The notes beneath the pieces are model-generated. The model did not search any database. It saw only the letters and a program-made list of their open reading frames with translations, and had not been told where the DNA came from. Shown here one piece after another: positions 47,982 through 59,569 of a DNA stretch of 64,000 bases. Every line of letters begins with the position of its first letter. The first letter of the stretch is position 1. Origin of the DNA: Phascolomyces articulosus (taxonomy: Eukaryota; Mucoromycota; Mucoromycetes; Mucorales; Lichtheimiaceae); the NCBI GenBank assembly GCA_025677815.1, contig JAIXMP010000027.1:1-64000 (forward strand), given 5' to 3'. A program made the translations under genes and the position numbers.

Positions 47982-49670
47982 TTTTTTATTCCACTGTCCT
48001 CCAACCTTTTCTTCTTTTTCATTACTCGCTCACAATCACTATTAGCTATTATTTTACCCGTACTCCTGTGTCCTCGTTTTCATTTCTTAGATTCCATATA
48101 AATACTACTACAAAGCTCATCCCCTTTGCTCTTTTCAACTATTCTTATTTTTTTTTTACTAGCACTCCTTCCTCACCATTCTGGCATTTCATTTTCTTTT
48201 CTCATTCTTATATATTATATTATACAATTGTCTTGTCTTGTCTTGCATATTTTTTTTTAAAAAAAAAACGGGTTATATTTATTATTTGTATTGTTTTTTT
48301 CCAATGATGAAATTGCATATACTGTGATATTGTACAAAACTTTTGAATATACCAAGAAAAGGTTATAACTACACGACAATTTAAGAAACAATAATGAACA
48401 CTTGTTTTGACATGATTACCCGCTTGTCTTTGGAAATAGCCTAGACTATATATCATATGGTTTCTTAACTCCAATTCAAATCTTTCTTGAACTTGGATGC
48501 ACGTAACAACCAGGATCAATTGGACTCCAGTACAAGGATATAAAACTCATAATTCTGACACTTTGGTATGATAAACGGATGTAACAAGTTTTTTGTCAAC
48601 TGTATTGACCATACTAAATCACTTGCAAACCTCTCAATTTTAGCATCCAGTAACACGAAACCCATATTCGTTTTACATAAAAATACACAGCCATTGGTTT
48701 TTTCACATTCATAATAATGATCAAACGGAGTCTACTTTAGTGGAACTGAAGGACTATTACGTATCCAAATTTTAATATTTCGTTGGTAAGTTTTCACCTT
48801 GAATCCTATAAAAAAGTTCTCACAAAAGACATGATCGAATCTATCACGCAAAAGATCCATCCATTAAGTATTTATCTTTATTGAATCTGAACGACATGGC
48901 AGCTGATTCTGTTAATATATTATTGGATGGACTAATAAGCTCTTGTCTGGAAATGGTGGGATTTAAAAATAATTATTAGTCAAATATGCCGACCTTCTCT
49001 GGATGTACAAAACTGAGCCGCATTAACTTAAAAAAAAACGTATCTGTTGATGATAAAGGTATTATGGATGTTGTAGATTATACATGTGTCATCAAAACTC
49101 TCAATATCTCCAAATATCAATTTGTTCCTGAGAGCGCGATTAAATATATAAAAAAAACAAGATAGAAATTGTTAAATTCAACTGAACATTTATGATAATA
49201 TATATATTTTTATCTTACTATCCTCCCAACAAAGTAAAAACAAAATATTGTGTTGAATTATTCTTCTTTTATATAGATATACCTATGTAACGTAAATGTA
49301 TGAAGTTTCTTTTCACAAAATCACAGGAAACTTGAGTAATACATATGTATAGTTATCTAATAACAGTTTCAACTACACAATGATTCAGACAATGAAAAAG
49401 AAAAACTCCATTTACGAATCAAAGCAAATGAGAAACAATCTGAGTTCCATTCTAGTCAGTCAGTCACTTTATCCACCAACTCCACTTGACTTGCACACAC
49501 ACACACACACGCACCTCTTTTCAGACACACATATACGCACACTCACTCACTCTCACTCTCACTCTTACACACACACTCTTTTTCGCTCTTTCTCTCTCTT
49601 TCTCTCTTTCTCCCTTTTTACAACTTGAAGATAATAGTCGATCCGTCAATTTCCATCTTGTTGAAGTAAA
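47982..49670. other. intergenic, no gene; CA/CT-rich promoter strip
   Basis: AT-rich spacer; the minus frame 48220-48519 (99 codons) has no recognisable family. A (CA)n run (49493-49510) and CT-rich strip (49540-49615) directly precede NOT4 and are probably promoter/leader, resembling the strip at 9480-9600. Confidence 0.5.
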
Positions 49671-52600
49671 ATGGTTTCGGACGACGAAGATTTGGATTGC
49701 CCTCTTTGCATGGAGGAGTTCGACATTGCTGATCGCAATTTTCGTCCTTGTCCATGTGGTTATCAGGTATATTTAGGATATCTATTAATCCCTTTTTTGT
49801 TTTGGATTTCCCCAATCGAATATTTCTTAAGAATACACTCTCACCATAGCTATGCTGATGTATGATTTAGATTTGTCGGTTTTGTTGGCATCATATCAAA
49901 TCCAATCTGAATGGACGATGTCCTGCTTGTAGACGTCAGTATAGCGATCAAATCGTCCAGTTTATTCCTGTGAGTGCTGACGAGATTGTTCGTCTCAAAA
50001 AGGAAAAAAAGGATAAGGAACGACAACATAAAGATATGAAGGACTCGAATCGTCGCCATTTGTCCAATGTCAGAGTGGTGCAAAAGAACCTTGTCTATGT
50101 GCTTGGCCTGAGCTCAAAATATGCTAATATGGAGGTATGTATGACGAATACTTATGACGATTTGATTATTATTTATGATTTCGATTGATTTATTTAATTT
50201 GAATATTTTCTCTCTCTTTCTCCTTTGTTTCTTTTCTTTCCAAACATCTTCCCAACCCCTTCTTCTTCTAACCTTCTCTCTCTCTTTCTCTTTTCCCCTC
50301 TTCAATTTCCCCTCTCTCTTTCTCCTTGCTCCTTTTGTTAATAACAAACAAATAATTCCATATATATTTGTTTGCTTTCATATGTATAGAACGAGTTCTT
50401 TAAAAAGTATGGAAAAATCGCCAAATTAGTAGTCTCAAAACGATCGACGACACAATCAGGCAGTCAATCGTCCGTAGGAATTTATGTCACGTATTGTCGT
50501 AAAGAAGATGCTGCCAAAGCAATTGAAGGTATCAATGGAGCTACATGTGAAGGGCGTTCATTGAGGTATGTTTTACAGAGGAAAAGAATGGAAAGTGTCA
50601 AAATGAGTTGGGTCAAATGTATGTTGTTATTGATTTTTGAATGAACTATTTTATCACTTTTGACGAATCAGAGCGTCATACGGCACCACGAAATATTGTA
50701 CCTATTACCTTCGACACATGTCATGTCCAAATCCGAATTGTATGTACTTGCACGAGCCTGGTGAGGATGTTGATAGTTACACTAAGGATAATTTGAATAT
50801 TGGGTAAGCATTAATTTATATTCTACAGAAAATCACCTGTGTAGCCGTGAGTGATTGGGGATACTCATACATATTTTGATAAATGTGAAATTTGTGTTAT
50901 TATTAGCAAACACCCTAGTGCTAGTGGATCCGGAAATCAAACCTATCCAAATAAACGTATGACACCAACATGTTCAACATCCACTACAACTGCATCTGGA
51001 ACAATAGGTTCATCGAGTTCCGCTGTAGGCGTGCCATTGTCTACAACAGCTACAGTAACAGCAACACAAGTACCCGCAAAGTCATTAGTTCGTCCATCGA
51101 CATCGAATGATATGTTACCTGCTGAACCACCACGTAAAAGTGCTTGGGCGCCTATACCAAAAGTTGTTCCACCACCACCACCTCCTCCTGTCGTTCCCGA
51201 GCCTGTTGTTGAAATACCTGAACCACCATCGCCAGAATTTGAACCTGAACCACCCAAGGTCGAACGAAAACCTGAGCCAACTCCAGTAAAACAAAAACAA
51301 GAGCAATCGGTTCAACAAGAAACACAACAACAGCAGCAACAACAGCAGCAGCCCAAACCTAAACCCTCGACCTCTGGATCTGGATCTGTATCTGAACAAC
51401 AACAAGGAGGAGGAGCAGGAAGTGGTAAAGGTAAAAATACAATTGAAAAAGTGAGCAAGCCCATTGCAATTGAAAAGAAACCTGCACTTCCAGCAACGGC
51501 ATCCTGGGGTAAAGGAACCAATAATCTTTCGTCTAGTCATGAAAGTGTATCAACACCTACGAATTTCGGTCCTTCCTTATCTGACGCATTGACAGCAGCA
51601 CAAAAACCCAAACATTCGCCATCGATTCCACGAAAGAAGGAAAAGAAATTAAAATCCAAAATGATTCGATTAGAAGATTTCGAAGAAGGGTTACGTTCTA
51701 CAGGAAAATCAAACAAGAAGCAACAAAAGGAAGTGGTACGTCCTGCTGGTGCTGCTGGAACGACAGCAGAAAGTGCATTGTCAGCACAAATTAAACAACA
51801 AGGATCACCATGGAAACCTATTCAGGTACCAGCATCAACAGCGCAAGACACCAAACCTGTTGTTTCAGAATCTATGCAACAAGAACAACAAGCATCCGCT
51901 GCTACTACACCTTCTCCATCTGTTCAAGCTGGCCCTGAAACATTGACAAAGGAGAAGAAAAAGGCACCTGCTCCTACATCAACTACAACGGATCAAGTGG
52001 ATGCTATGGAAACAGATGAAGCAGCACTAGGTGAATCACGTGCTCAGAAACAACAACTAAAACAGAAACCCGAAACAGCAACAGAACCCAAGGAACAACC
52101 TGTTGTGGCTAAAGCGAAGCCTGAAGAAATTCCAGTGCCAATAACAAAACAAGTTGAACAAGTTCAAACAGAGAAGGAAGATGAAGAAATGGTACCAGCA
52201 ACAAAACCTGAGATGGGAGAAGAAAATCATATTCATGAAGATGAAGAACAACTTCGACGTGATTCATCGGGTGATGCCATTATTCCAGTAGAAGATAAAA
52301 CTGCTGCATTTGATCAATACAGATCTTCCCCCGACACTGTGGATCAACCCTCGTTTGCGAACTACATCCTTGGGAGTGTTATGGTGGATAATGATGATAG
52401 AGTTAGCGAAGATGCTTTTGACATGGAAGGCAGACTCTCGAGCTTGAAGGGTGATCTTGATTCGGAATATGATGCAATGACAAGTGCTGCTATTCATGAA
52501 GAACAACAACTTCAATTCCAACAACAACAACAGCAACAACAGCAACAACAACGACTCAATACATTGGATGAATTGGAAAGATCTGAAAAAATTCAGGAAG

Positions 52601-54509
52601 ATGAACACCATGGGTTTACATCTCCTTTATTGGCTATGGAACGATTCTCGGCTCTTATTAATCAAGAATTGGTTGCCAATTCTCCTGAGCGACCCATGGA
52701 TGAATACGATCGCCGACCTTCTCATCCTCATCCAGCGTCAAGTTTGTTCCAAGATCTTGGATTGCCTTTCGATCAGCCCATACCACAACAACAACAACCA
52801 CTACAACCGAATCGTGCGCACGGACCACCTCCAGGTATTCATGGCCCACCTGAGTGGCGATCGCATAATTTCGACCCCTTCAATGGTCAAGACCCTGCTG
52901 CAGCACGACGTTTACAACATTCACAACAAATGTTGGAAGCATCTGGTCTTTTCCCTGGTTTTCCTCCACGAGGTCCTCCTCCGATGTTTGGTGTCTCACC
53001 CGATTTTCATGGATCAGGTGGTACTCCGCCACCGCCACCGCCACCACCTCAAGGACCTCCTCCTCCACCAGGCATGTTTGGACCTCCCCCTCATCCACCA
53101 CCACCTGGTATGATGCATCATCGGCCCGAATTCATGAATATGCCTCCCGGTTTGAACCCACCTCATCCACCTCCACCACCAGGTATGATGGATAATAAAC
53201 CTGACATGAGCCATTTGGAACAAGGTTTACGTGATATGAATATACATCATCATCAGCAACAACAGCAACAACGACAACAGAATGATTCTTTACGAACCAT
53301 GCAAGATAATTTACGTGCTCTGTTACCTAATGTGAATATCAGTTTTGGTCCTATGCGTGGTAATGGAATGGGTGGCAGTGTGGATGAAAATAATAACATG
53401 CCTCCATTACCATTAAACAATAAACCACATACACCAAGTCATGATGAGCCCGAATTCTTGGTACAGCGTCGTCCTTCGGATCATATACATCCTCGGTTTG
53501 ACTTTAATCAACCACCACCTCCATCACAACCACCCATGAATAATTTCAGTATGTCATCCCCTCATAGTAATGGTGAAGAAAAAATATTCTTTTCAAAGAA
53601 CGGAGTACCTACTACACATAAACCCGATGCTTATCCTGAGCATGAACATGAACGGATTCAAGAGGAAGAACAAGGGGAAGGAAGTCATGATGTTAAACAG
53701 GATGCACAAAATTTCTTTGGCGAATTCCTTCGTAAGGCTGCTGCTACAGGACCACCTGTAGGAGGAAGTGGACCATCACCCATGCATATGCCGATGGAAG
53801 AAACGCCTAGAAAAGGTAGGAAATAAAGAAAGAAAGAGAGAGGATGTGAAAAGAAATGAACTGGTTATATATATATAAAAATCAATTTGTGTATTTTTGC
53901 ATACTCATGGCACTTATATTTTTTTTAGCATCACTGCCATTCCAAGACCCAGCCATTATGTCTATGCGTATGAGTGGAGAAAAGAAAACACCAGATATGA
54001 CTGAATCACAAAATACAATCTTGCAAATTCTTGGTGGACAACAGCCTCCCCAACAACAACGAGAACAGCAACAACCGATGTTGTTAAATCAAGCGATGAG
54101 ATCTCCGCCAGAAGATGTTTTTGCAAGAGATATTCCACCTAAACCATTTGATATGTTTGGAGAACAACCGCCTTCTCAACAGCAACAACATCCTCCGCCA
54201 CATATGCCATTCCATCACCATCAACCGCCTCCACCACCTCCACCTCAATTCATGTCAGGTTTTATGGGTGGTATGCCCCCACCACAATATCAACCCCATC
54301 ATATGCAAGATCCGCCACCAGGTATGATGCCTATGCCACCCCCTCATCATCAGCAACAACAACCACAACAACCTCCTATTCCGCTTCAAATGCAAATGGA
54401 AATGGGTTATAGACCAAGAAACGGAAGTATTCCTGGTAATTTCCCTCCTGGATTATTTCCAGGTGGTGGTACTAACGGTGGTGGTGGAGGAAGATTTGAT
54501 GGAATGTAA
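49671..54509 (+). CDS. NOT4: NOT4/CNOT4 RING E3 ubiquitin ligase of the CCR4-NOT complex
   Basis: Six exons: 49671-49766, 49871-50134, 50390-50565, 50672-50803, 50907-53815 and 53929-54509; 1385 aa. The N-terminus is a C4C4 RING: CPLCMEEFDIADRNFRPCPCGYQ then ICRFCWHHI and GRCPACRRQY. A basic coiled linker follows (LKKEKKDKERQHKD), then an RRM (NLVYVLGLSSKYANMENEFFKKYGKI, GIYVTYCRKEDAAKAIEGIN) and a C3H1 finger (KYCTYYLRHMSCPNPNCMYLH). NOT4 ubiquitylates ribosomal and other proteins and links translation to mRNA decay. The remaining ~1100 residues are low-complexity: poly-Gln (51310-51350, 52500-52550), poly-Pro (51165-51190, 53020-53110), and a short acidic/amphipathic stretch. The protein is more than twice the usual NOT4 length (about 575-590 aa in yeast and human); all the extra length is in the tail. 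The catalytic RING cysteines are complete. Confidence 0.95.
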
Positions 54510-54925
54510 AAGAAAATTAGGGTCTTCTTAATTTTTTTTTGTTGCGTGTATTTTTTGTTTCATAGTTGATTTTTCTTTTTCTCAATTGTTTGAACTTTTT
54601 TTTGGCATTTCATAATATATATCAGAGGGTTTATTTAAATTCCCCCCACACTTACTATTACACATCACCACCCTTCCCTCTTTTTCTTCTTTATTATTAT
54701 CTGAAAAATAACTCAATTCAATAGATATATATATATATATATTATTATTATTATCAAAATTCACTCATCCATCTTTAATAATAAGCCTTTCCTTTGCTTT
54801 CTTCTTCTTCTGTATAATGCTGTATATATAATAATGTAAATGAAATGGGTAAATCTTTTTTTTTGTCCCGCACTAGCCCAACAAAACTTTAATATCGCAT
54901 GCCTGCAGTGATTCATATTTTAATA
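54510..54925. other. NOT4 3' flank, no gene
   Basis: T-rich 3' UTR-like sequence up to the transposon insertion. Short TA/TAT repeats near 54725-54755. Confidence 0.5.
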
Positions 54926-54929
54926 CTTA

Positions 54930-54989
54930 TGTTAAAGGCGAATTTGAACTCTAGACGAATCTGAACATTCATTTCCGCCTAGTCCAACC
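54930..54989 (+). repeat. left terminal inverted repeat of the Ginger-like element
   Basis: Begins TGTTAAAGGCGAATTTGAAC and continues through CTCTAGACGAATCTGAAC. It matches the reverse complement of 56596-56655 with about five differences in 60 nt. Confidence 0.85.
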
Positions 54990-55242
54990 CAAATCAATAT
55001 GACTACAGCGATTATTACAAAATCTATTAGTCCGCCTTTATTGGTAGCCTAGGAATAACTTCGAAAGCCCTTCACTACTGTTGCAATGCTTGTAATTGGT
55101 AGTATGAAGGTGCATTATTTACATTTTAAAAATGTTTCTTTATTGTTATGATATATATTTATCTTTGACAACTTAAAAATGAAGAAATGGATAAGATAAT
55201 AATAAAAAATAATTGAAAAAAAAAGGTTGAAGAATAAAATTA

Positions 55243-56148
55243 TTAATATTTGTTGCAACAACGATTGTTGGATTTTTTACAATGGCATTTCTCTAATAAG
55301 CCTTGACTTTGGGAGTGTCTAGGCCGGCTATTAATCAGGTTCAAATCTGGCCATTGTTTGGGAAGGTTTTTCTGGTAAATATTTATTACATTAATTAATA
55401 ATTGACAAGCGTGTATTATGATACAGTAGCAATAAAAAAAACTTACCACAACTTCAGCCACAAACTCCTTACCATTATTGCTTTGCAAAATGATGGCGCA
55501 GAAGCTTGGCCAAACATAGAATGCAGTTTTTCGGTAACAGTTGCTGCTTCTTTCGATTTTAAGGGAAACGCCCACGACCATTTCGTGAAGTGGTCCTTGA
55601 CATGAAGTATATAACGAATTTCGGAAGTATTTAACCTATGCGCCTGATAATCAATAAGATCCATCTTGCATTTTATATCAGTTATACCAGACCAGTTGTT
55701 TATTCATGATAACTTTACTTTATACATATTAATAGTATCAATACACATACTTGTAAACGGTGCCTAAACCCGTTGGCTACAATAGGTTTTGCTGCCGTTG
55801 TTGTTTTGCATATTTGGTGCCTGGTTGCACATTATGAACAGTTCCTAACCATTTCCAGTACAAGATCCTGTGATATATGGGAATGGGAGATACAAAGCTT
55901 GAAAATGGTAATGTAATAGTATATTATATTTGAGAATTAAAACAAGCTTTATTCCATGAACAGTTCAACAGGTAATAGATGCTACTGTATATATTATACC
56001 TCTTCAAAGTAGCATCTCTGCCACCATGTTGAGTTCGTAAATGTGCATTCACAATAATATTATATGCTTGTTCTCCTACAGCAACAGGTTTTCCGGCAGT
56101 GCCATCCTTCAGTTTTTTACAGACGATGGTTGCTCCAATCGTTACCAA
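55243..56148 (-). pseudogene. integrase/transposase remnant of the Ginger-like element
   Basis: Minus strand. The upstream piece (56148 down to about 55960) reads EQAYNIIVNAHLRTQHGGRD, like the HHCC zinc-binding domain that precedes this class of integrase. The next piece (55664-55490) reads MDLIDYQAHR, YILHVKDHFTKWSWAFPLKSKEAA, the first catalytic Asp region. A frameshift near 55500 leads to LQSNNGKEFVAEVV, where the second catalytic Asp is replaced by Asn (family: SDNGKEF). A GTAAGT donor (about 55447) and TTTACCAG acceptor join this to NLPKQWPDLNLINSRPRHSQ and SQGLLEK, which keeps the catalytic Glu, before an early stop. The family (KRBA2/GIN1-like integrases) is recognised from these motifs. 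Frameshift plus Asp-to-Asn means it is not functional. Confidence 0.75.
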
Positions 56149-56595
56149 GAGGAAATGCTTTTTGGCTCACCTTCGGAATACAGCAATACGATGTAATCTA
56201 CCTCTCTGGAAATTCATAAATGCATAATATTATATATCAAGCAACTATACAAACAACAAATAAACAGCATTCTATAGTAATAAAAAAAAACAGCTATACG
56301 TATAGTAAGTACATACAGATAAAACTATTTTTATATCTTTATAATCTTTTGTGGTAATCAGAAATTATCTTTGAAATAAGGATGGGAGCGCTCGGTAAAA
56401 TCCTTAACGATTTCTTCGAAGCGTTTTGTTATCAACCGTATAACTTCCTGAATCATGATACGAATATATATATATATATAATAAATGGAAAAGACAAAAA
56501 AAAGAAGCACGTGCAAGTTGGTGATAATTCAAACTATTTTATTTATATTATTGTTAAACTGTCTTAAAATATTCGTATAGTCATTGTTTACGTCG

Positions 56596-56655
56596 GATTG
56601 AACTAGGCAGAAATGAATGTTCAGATTCGTCTAGAGTTCAAATTTGCCTGTAACA
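56596..56655 (-). repeat. right terminal inverted repeat of the Ginger-like element
   Basis: The reverse complement starts TGTTACAGGCAAATTTGAAC. It is followed on the + strand by the CTTA target duplication. Confidence 0.85.
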
Positions 56656-56659
56656 CTTA

Positions 56660-57603
56660 TGTACAATTTATGCAGATTTGTAGTCGTACAGGAACTTTTT
56701 TTCAGGCATTTCAGCTTGGTTAATTGCCAATTTTGGATGAAAATGACCGATTCTATTCAAAATGGCTTGCCAATTTTTTCTTTTACATATATATATATAT
56801 ATATATATAGTGCTTAGTTACAAGATGACAATGATTGTCATGAAAATAATGATATGTTTCTTTGGCAACTCTGTGGTGATACATTACTGATTCAATAGTA
56901 CGTTCATGATGGATTATACAAGTCAAATAGCTGTATAATGCCATTAGGAAAAGCATACCAAGAAGACTAGGTAAAAGCCTTATTGGATAATATCATTGGA
57001 TAGGGTACTTCTATGTTTATATTTCTATGAATACTACTATAAATTATAATAAAAAATTTAGTTGGTAATATATAGTCAATTATTATGTTTATATTTAACC
57101 ACGTTTTATATATAACTGATAGTCTTTTGTCAAATTTCATCTACTTCCTATAAATTAAACACCAAAACCCAGTACATGGTCTTTTTTATTTCTCTATATA
57201 AGGAAAAATAATCCATGTACTATGTTTGGTCTTATTACAGTATAAAAAATAAACTTTCATTTAGCTGAATATATTACTTCTTTTTCCTATTTGCTGGTTT
57301 TTTATTTTTATTTTTACAAAAACATTCTCTTGTTGCTTGTTCCAAGCTAAAGTAGTACAAAAATATTTCGGTCAGAGGGCCGTTTACTATTACATTAAGA
57401 AGCAGCAAGAAAAATTCCAATATTCATTTTGGTGAATAAAAACTAAAATATGTATATTATTGTTATTTTGATACAAAAGGTTTGGAAATAAATATAAAGG
57501 ATGGAATAAGAACACACATCAATAAAATAAATTATATAATATATACGTATAAAGATAGTAGTACAAGTAATTTTTATCATCCATGGTTCTTTATAAGATG
57601 AAA
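56660..57603. other. intergenic, no gene
   Basis: AT-rich, with a (TA)n run at about 56787-56810. It holds the 3' flank of the first hydrolase gene, including the conserved motif listed at 57366. Confidence 0.5.
57366..57385 (-). repeat. conserved 3'-flank motif of the duplicated hydrolases, copy 1
   Basis: TTTCGGTCAGAGGGCCGTTT, about 220 nt past the stop codon of the hydrolase at 57604-59504. It differs at one base from the copy at 61423-61442. Both are preceded by TAAAGTAGTACA at a similar distance. The CGGYC-AGAG-GGCCG core could fold into a small hairpin. Confidence 0.6.
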
Positions 57604-59504
57604 TTAATCAATACGAATTCGGTCATCTTCAGTTGGACAATAAATCTAAATTATTTCAATAAATAAAATAGTTGATATCAATTACAGATGGCTTTTCAGC
57701 GGTTGTTTCTTTTTAATAATGATAATAATTAATTATTTACCTGTTCATTTGCATTGTATTCAAGAATGTTTGAGTACGGCTTTTCAGCCTGGGGTTTGAA
57801 AATATTGTTCCAGACAACCTTTATTTTAGAATCAAGAATGTAATAAAGGTGAGTATCATGATAATAAAATAAGCTAATATATGACTTTATCCATTTTATT
57901 CACGTAAATATTACCTTTGATATCCATTCATGGGCAAGTCTTCCAGGATGGAAACAATCGACATTACTTTAATAAAATGAACATGAATATGAAATGCTTA
58001 GTAAATACATGTAGATCACATTTGTGATTACTATTATTTATAAAATCTACTACCTTAATGCTTCCAATGGTAAACCGCCAACGTTAATATTGGCAGGGGT
58101 ATAAGCAATAGCAAATCCCTCTGTTTTTTCTGCATTATACTTTTGATAGATTTCGAATAGTTTAGCATTATATTGAGCTGATAAAGTATCCATATTGGCA
58201 CGATCTTGATCTGTTCCTTTAAAGCAAGAACACTCCATTCGATTGAGAATCCAATCTGGCTGGCCAAAAAGCGGACGACAATACTGTTGACCCCGCGTCA
58301 ATTCATATAATCCAGAAACATTAAAAGTACCAACAAGGTTAACAAGAACACGGGGAACATTATTGCGGATACGTTGAACGGCAGCATCCACATATGCAGC
58401 ATAGGCATCAGCCGTAACATCTGAGTTGTTACCAGAACAGGACGCACATTGGTCATTACCTATATATTATTATATATTGAATCTTTTATAAGTATATTAT
58501 TTGTGTTGGATATATAAAAATGAAAAATAAAAGAAAGGTTATAATGAATTGTTTCTTACTTCCAATTTGAATAGTAATCATCTTCCAATCTGTTACAAGG
58601 TTGACATTGGGTAGTTGTGCCATTCTTTGAAGGAGGTAATCCAGTTCCATATCTAAGCTTGCTGCAATTCCACCACTGATGGCAGCATCCAAAACGTCAA
58701 CTTCGCCGTGTTCTAGTTAAAAAAAAATATTAAAGGCAATATTAGTATACATATAGTACGAGAAAATAGTTAACTATTATATTATATTCCTTATTTGCCT
58801 ACTTACTGAATTGTGCATCACATCCGTCTCCATCATCCTCTTTTAAATTTTAAAGTGTAATCATCAGAAGGCAATTAAGTGTCAAAGAAGAGGATATAGT
58901 TAGTTTCGTTTATAGAAGCAATTAAATTAACAAATTCCACACGGTTAAACATATTTTTATACGTACCTTTACAAAAGTAAGCAAAATGTTTTCCAACGGA
59001 AGGACCTTCCAAGCTCGAGTTATAATGCTTGACAAGGTTTGCCAACGTAATTGCACCTTCATCTCCTCCAATACCCCAGCTCTTGCCACGGAATTCAGTC
59101 AAGGTACTCAAGTTCAAAAGTCCAGTACCACCCAAATCATCATTAATGCCTTCCAAAGCAAATCCAGCCATGATACTTTGAAAAAAAAAAAAAGGGGTGA
59201 AGAGCGAGAGGGAAGAAAAACAAAGTGTAAGACTTCAATTTAATCGAATATACTATCGATTGGATAGGACCATCAACTCTTTGTATTTATGCTTTTACCT
59301 GTCTCCTAAAGCACCTATCACCTTAATATCGTCTGGACGTAAGTCACCTATATCTGATGGTCCACTACGTGCAGGAATAGGTGGGCATTCACTGATATTG
59401 GATACAGAAAGCGAGGATACATTTTGAATTAGAATTGAGAATATCAATAATGGATTTAATAATAACGCAAGGGTATTTTTGTTTTTGCGGGTATTGATAA
59501 ACAT
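57604..59504 (-). CDS. secreted SGNH hydrolase, phospholipase B1-like (copy A)
   Basis: Eight exons on the minus strand: 59504-59299, 59175-58967, 58839-58807, 58712-58560, 58459-58054, 57966-57915, 57818-57741 and 57645-57604; 392 aa. The N-terminal signal peptide (LALLLNPLLIFSILIQNVSS) predicts secretion. The family block LRPDDIKVIGALGDS|IMAGFALEG carries the nucleophile Ser, whose codon is split by intron 1 (AG|T). Later: WGIGGDEGAITLANLVKHYN, DWKMITIQIGSNDQC (block III Asn), NLVGTFNVSGLYELTRGQQY, and VDCFHPGRLAHEW with the catalytic Asp and His. Membrane-associated phospholipase B1 relatives cleave acyl esters of phospholipids; the substrate here is inferred. Several Cys pairs fit an extracellular protein. 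It ends CPTEDDRIRID. Tandem with copy B, same strand, about 2.2 kb apart. Confidence 0.9.
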
Positions 59505-59553
59505 TTTTTAATGCTAAAGAATAATAAAAGTCGATAACGATGATTGCTATTGT

Positions 59554-59569
59554 CTTTTATATTTATATA
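59554..59569 (-). promoter_or_regulatory. TATA box of hydrolase copy A
   Basis: TATATAAATATAAAAG on the minus strand, 50-65 nt upstream of the ATG at 59504. Confidence 0.5.

Larger units (their letters stand above)
54930..56655 (-). mobile_element. Ginger-like (integrase-type) DNA transposon, inactive copy
   Basis: 1726-bp element bounded by ~60-bp terminal inverted repeats that start TGTTA, flanked on both sides by the 4-bp direct repeat CTTA (54926-54929 and 56656-56659). The minus strand carries remnants of a retroviral-type integrase, listed separately. Ginger elements are known for TGTNA-type termini, integrase-like transposases and 4-5 bp target duplications; the structure here fits them, and not Ty3 LTR elements (no LTRs, gag or reverse transcriptase). 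The insertion lies about 420 bp past the NOT4 stop codon. Confidence 0.8.

Noticed and set aside
48220..48519. 99-codon minus-strand ORF
   Set aside because: No family resemblance, no splice or promoter context; likely chance.
51115..51540. Arg/Trp/Leu-rich minus-strand ORFs in the NOT4 tail (also 52658-53223)
   Set aside because: Antisense shadows of Gln/Pro-rich codons; low complexity, no independent support.
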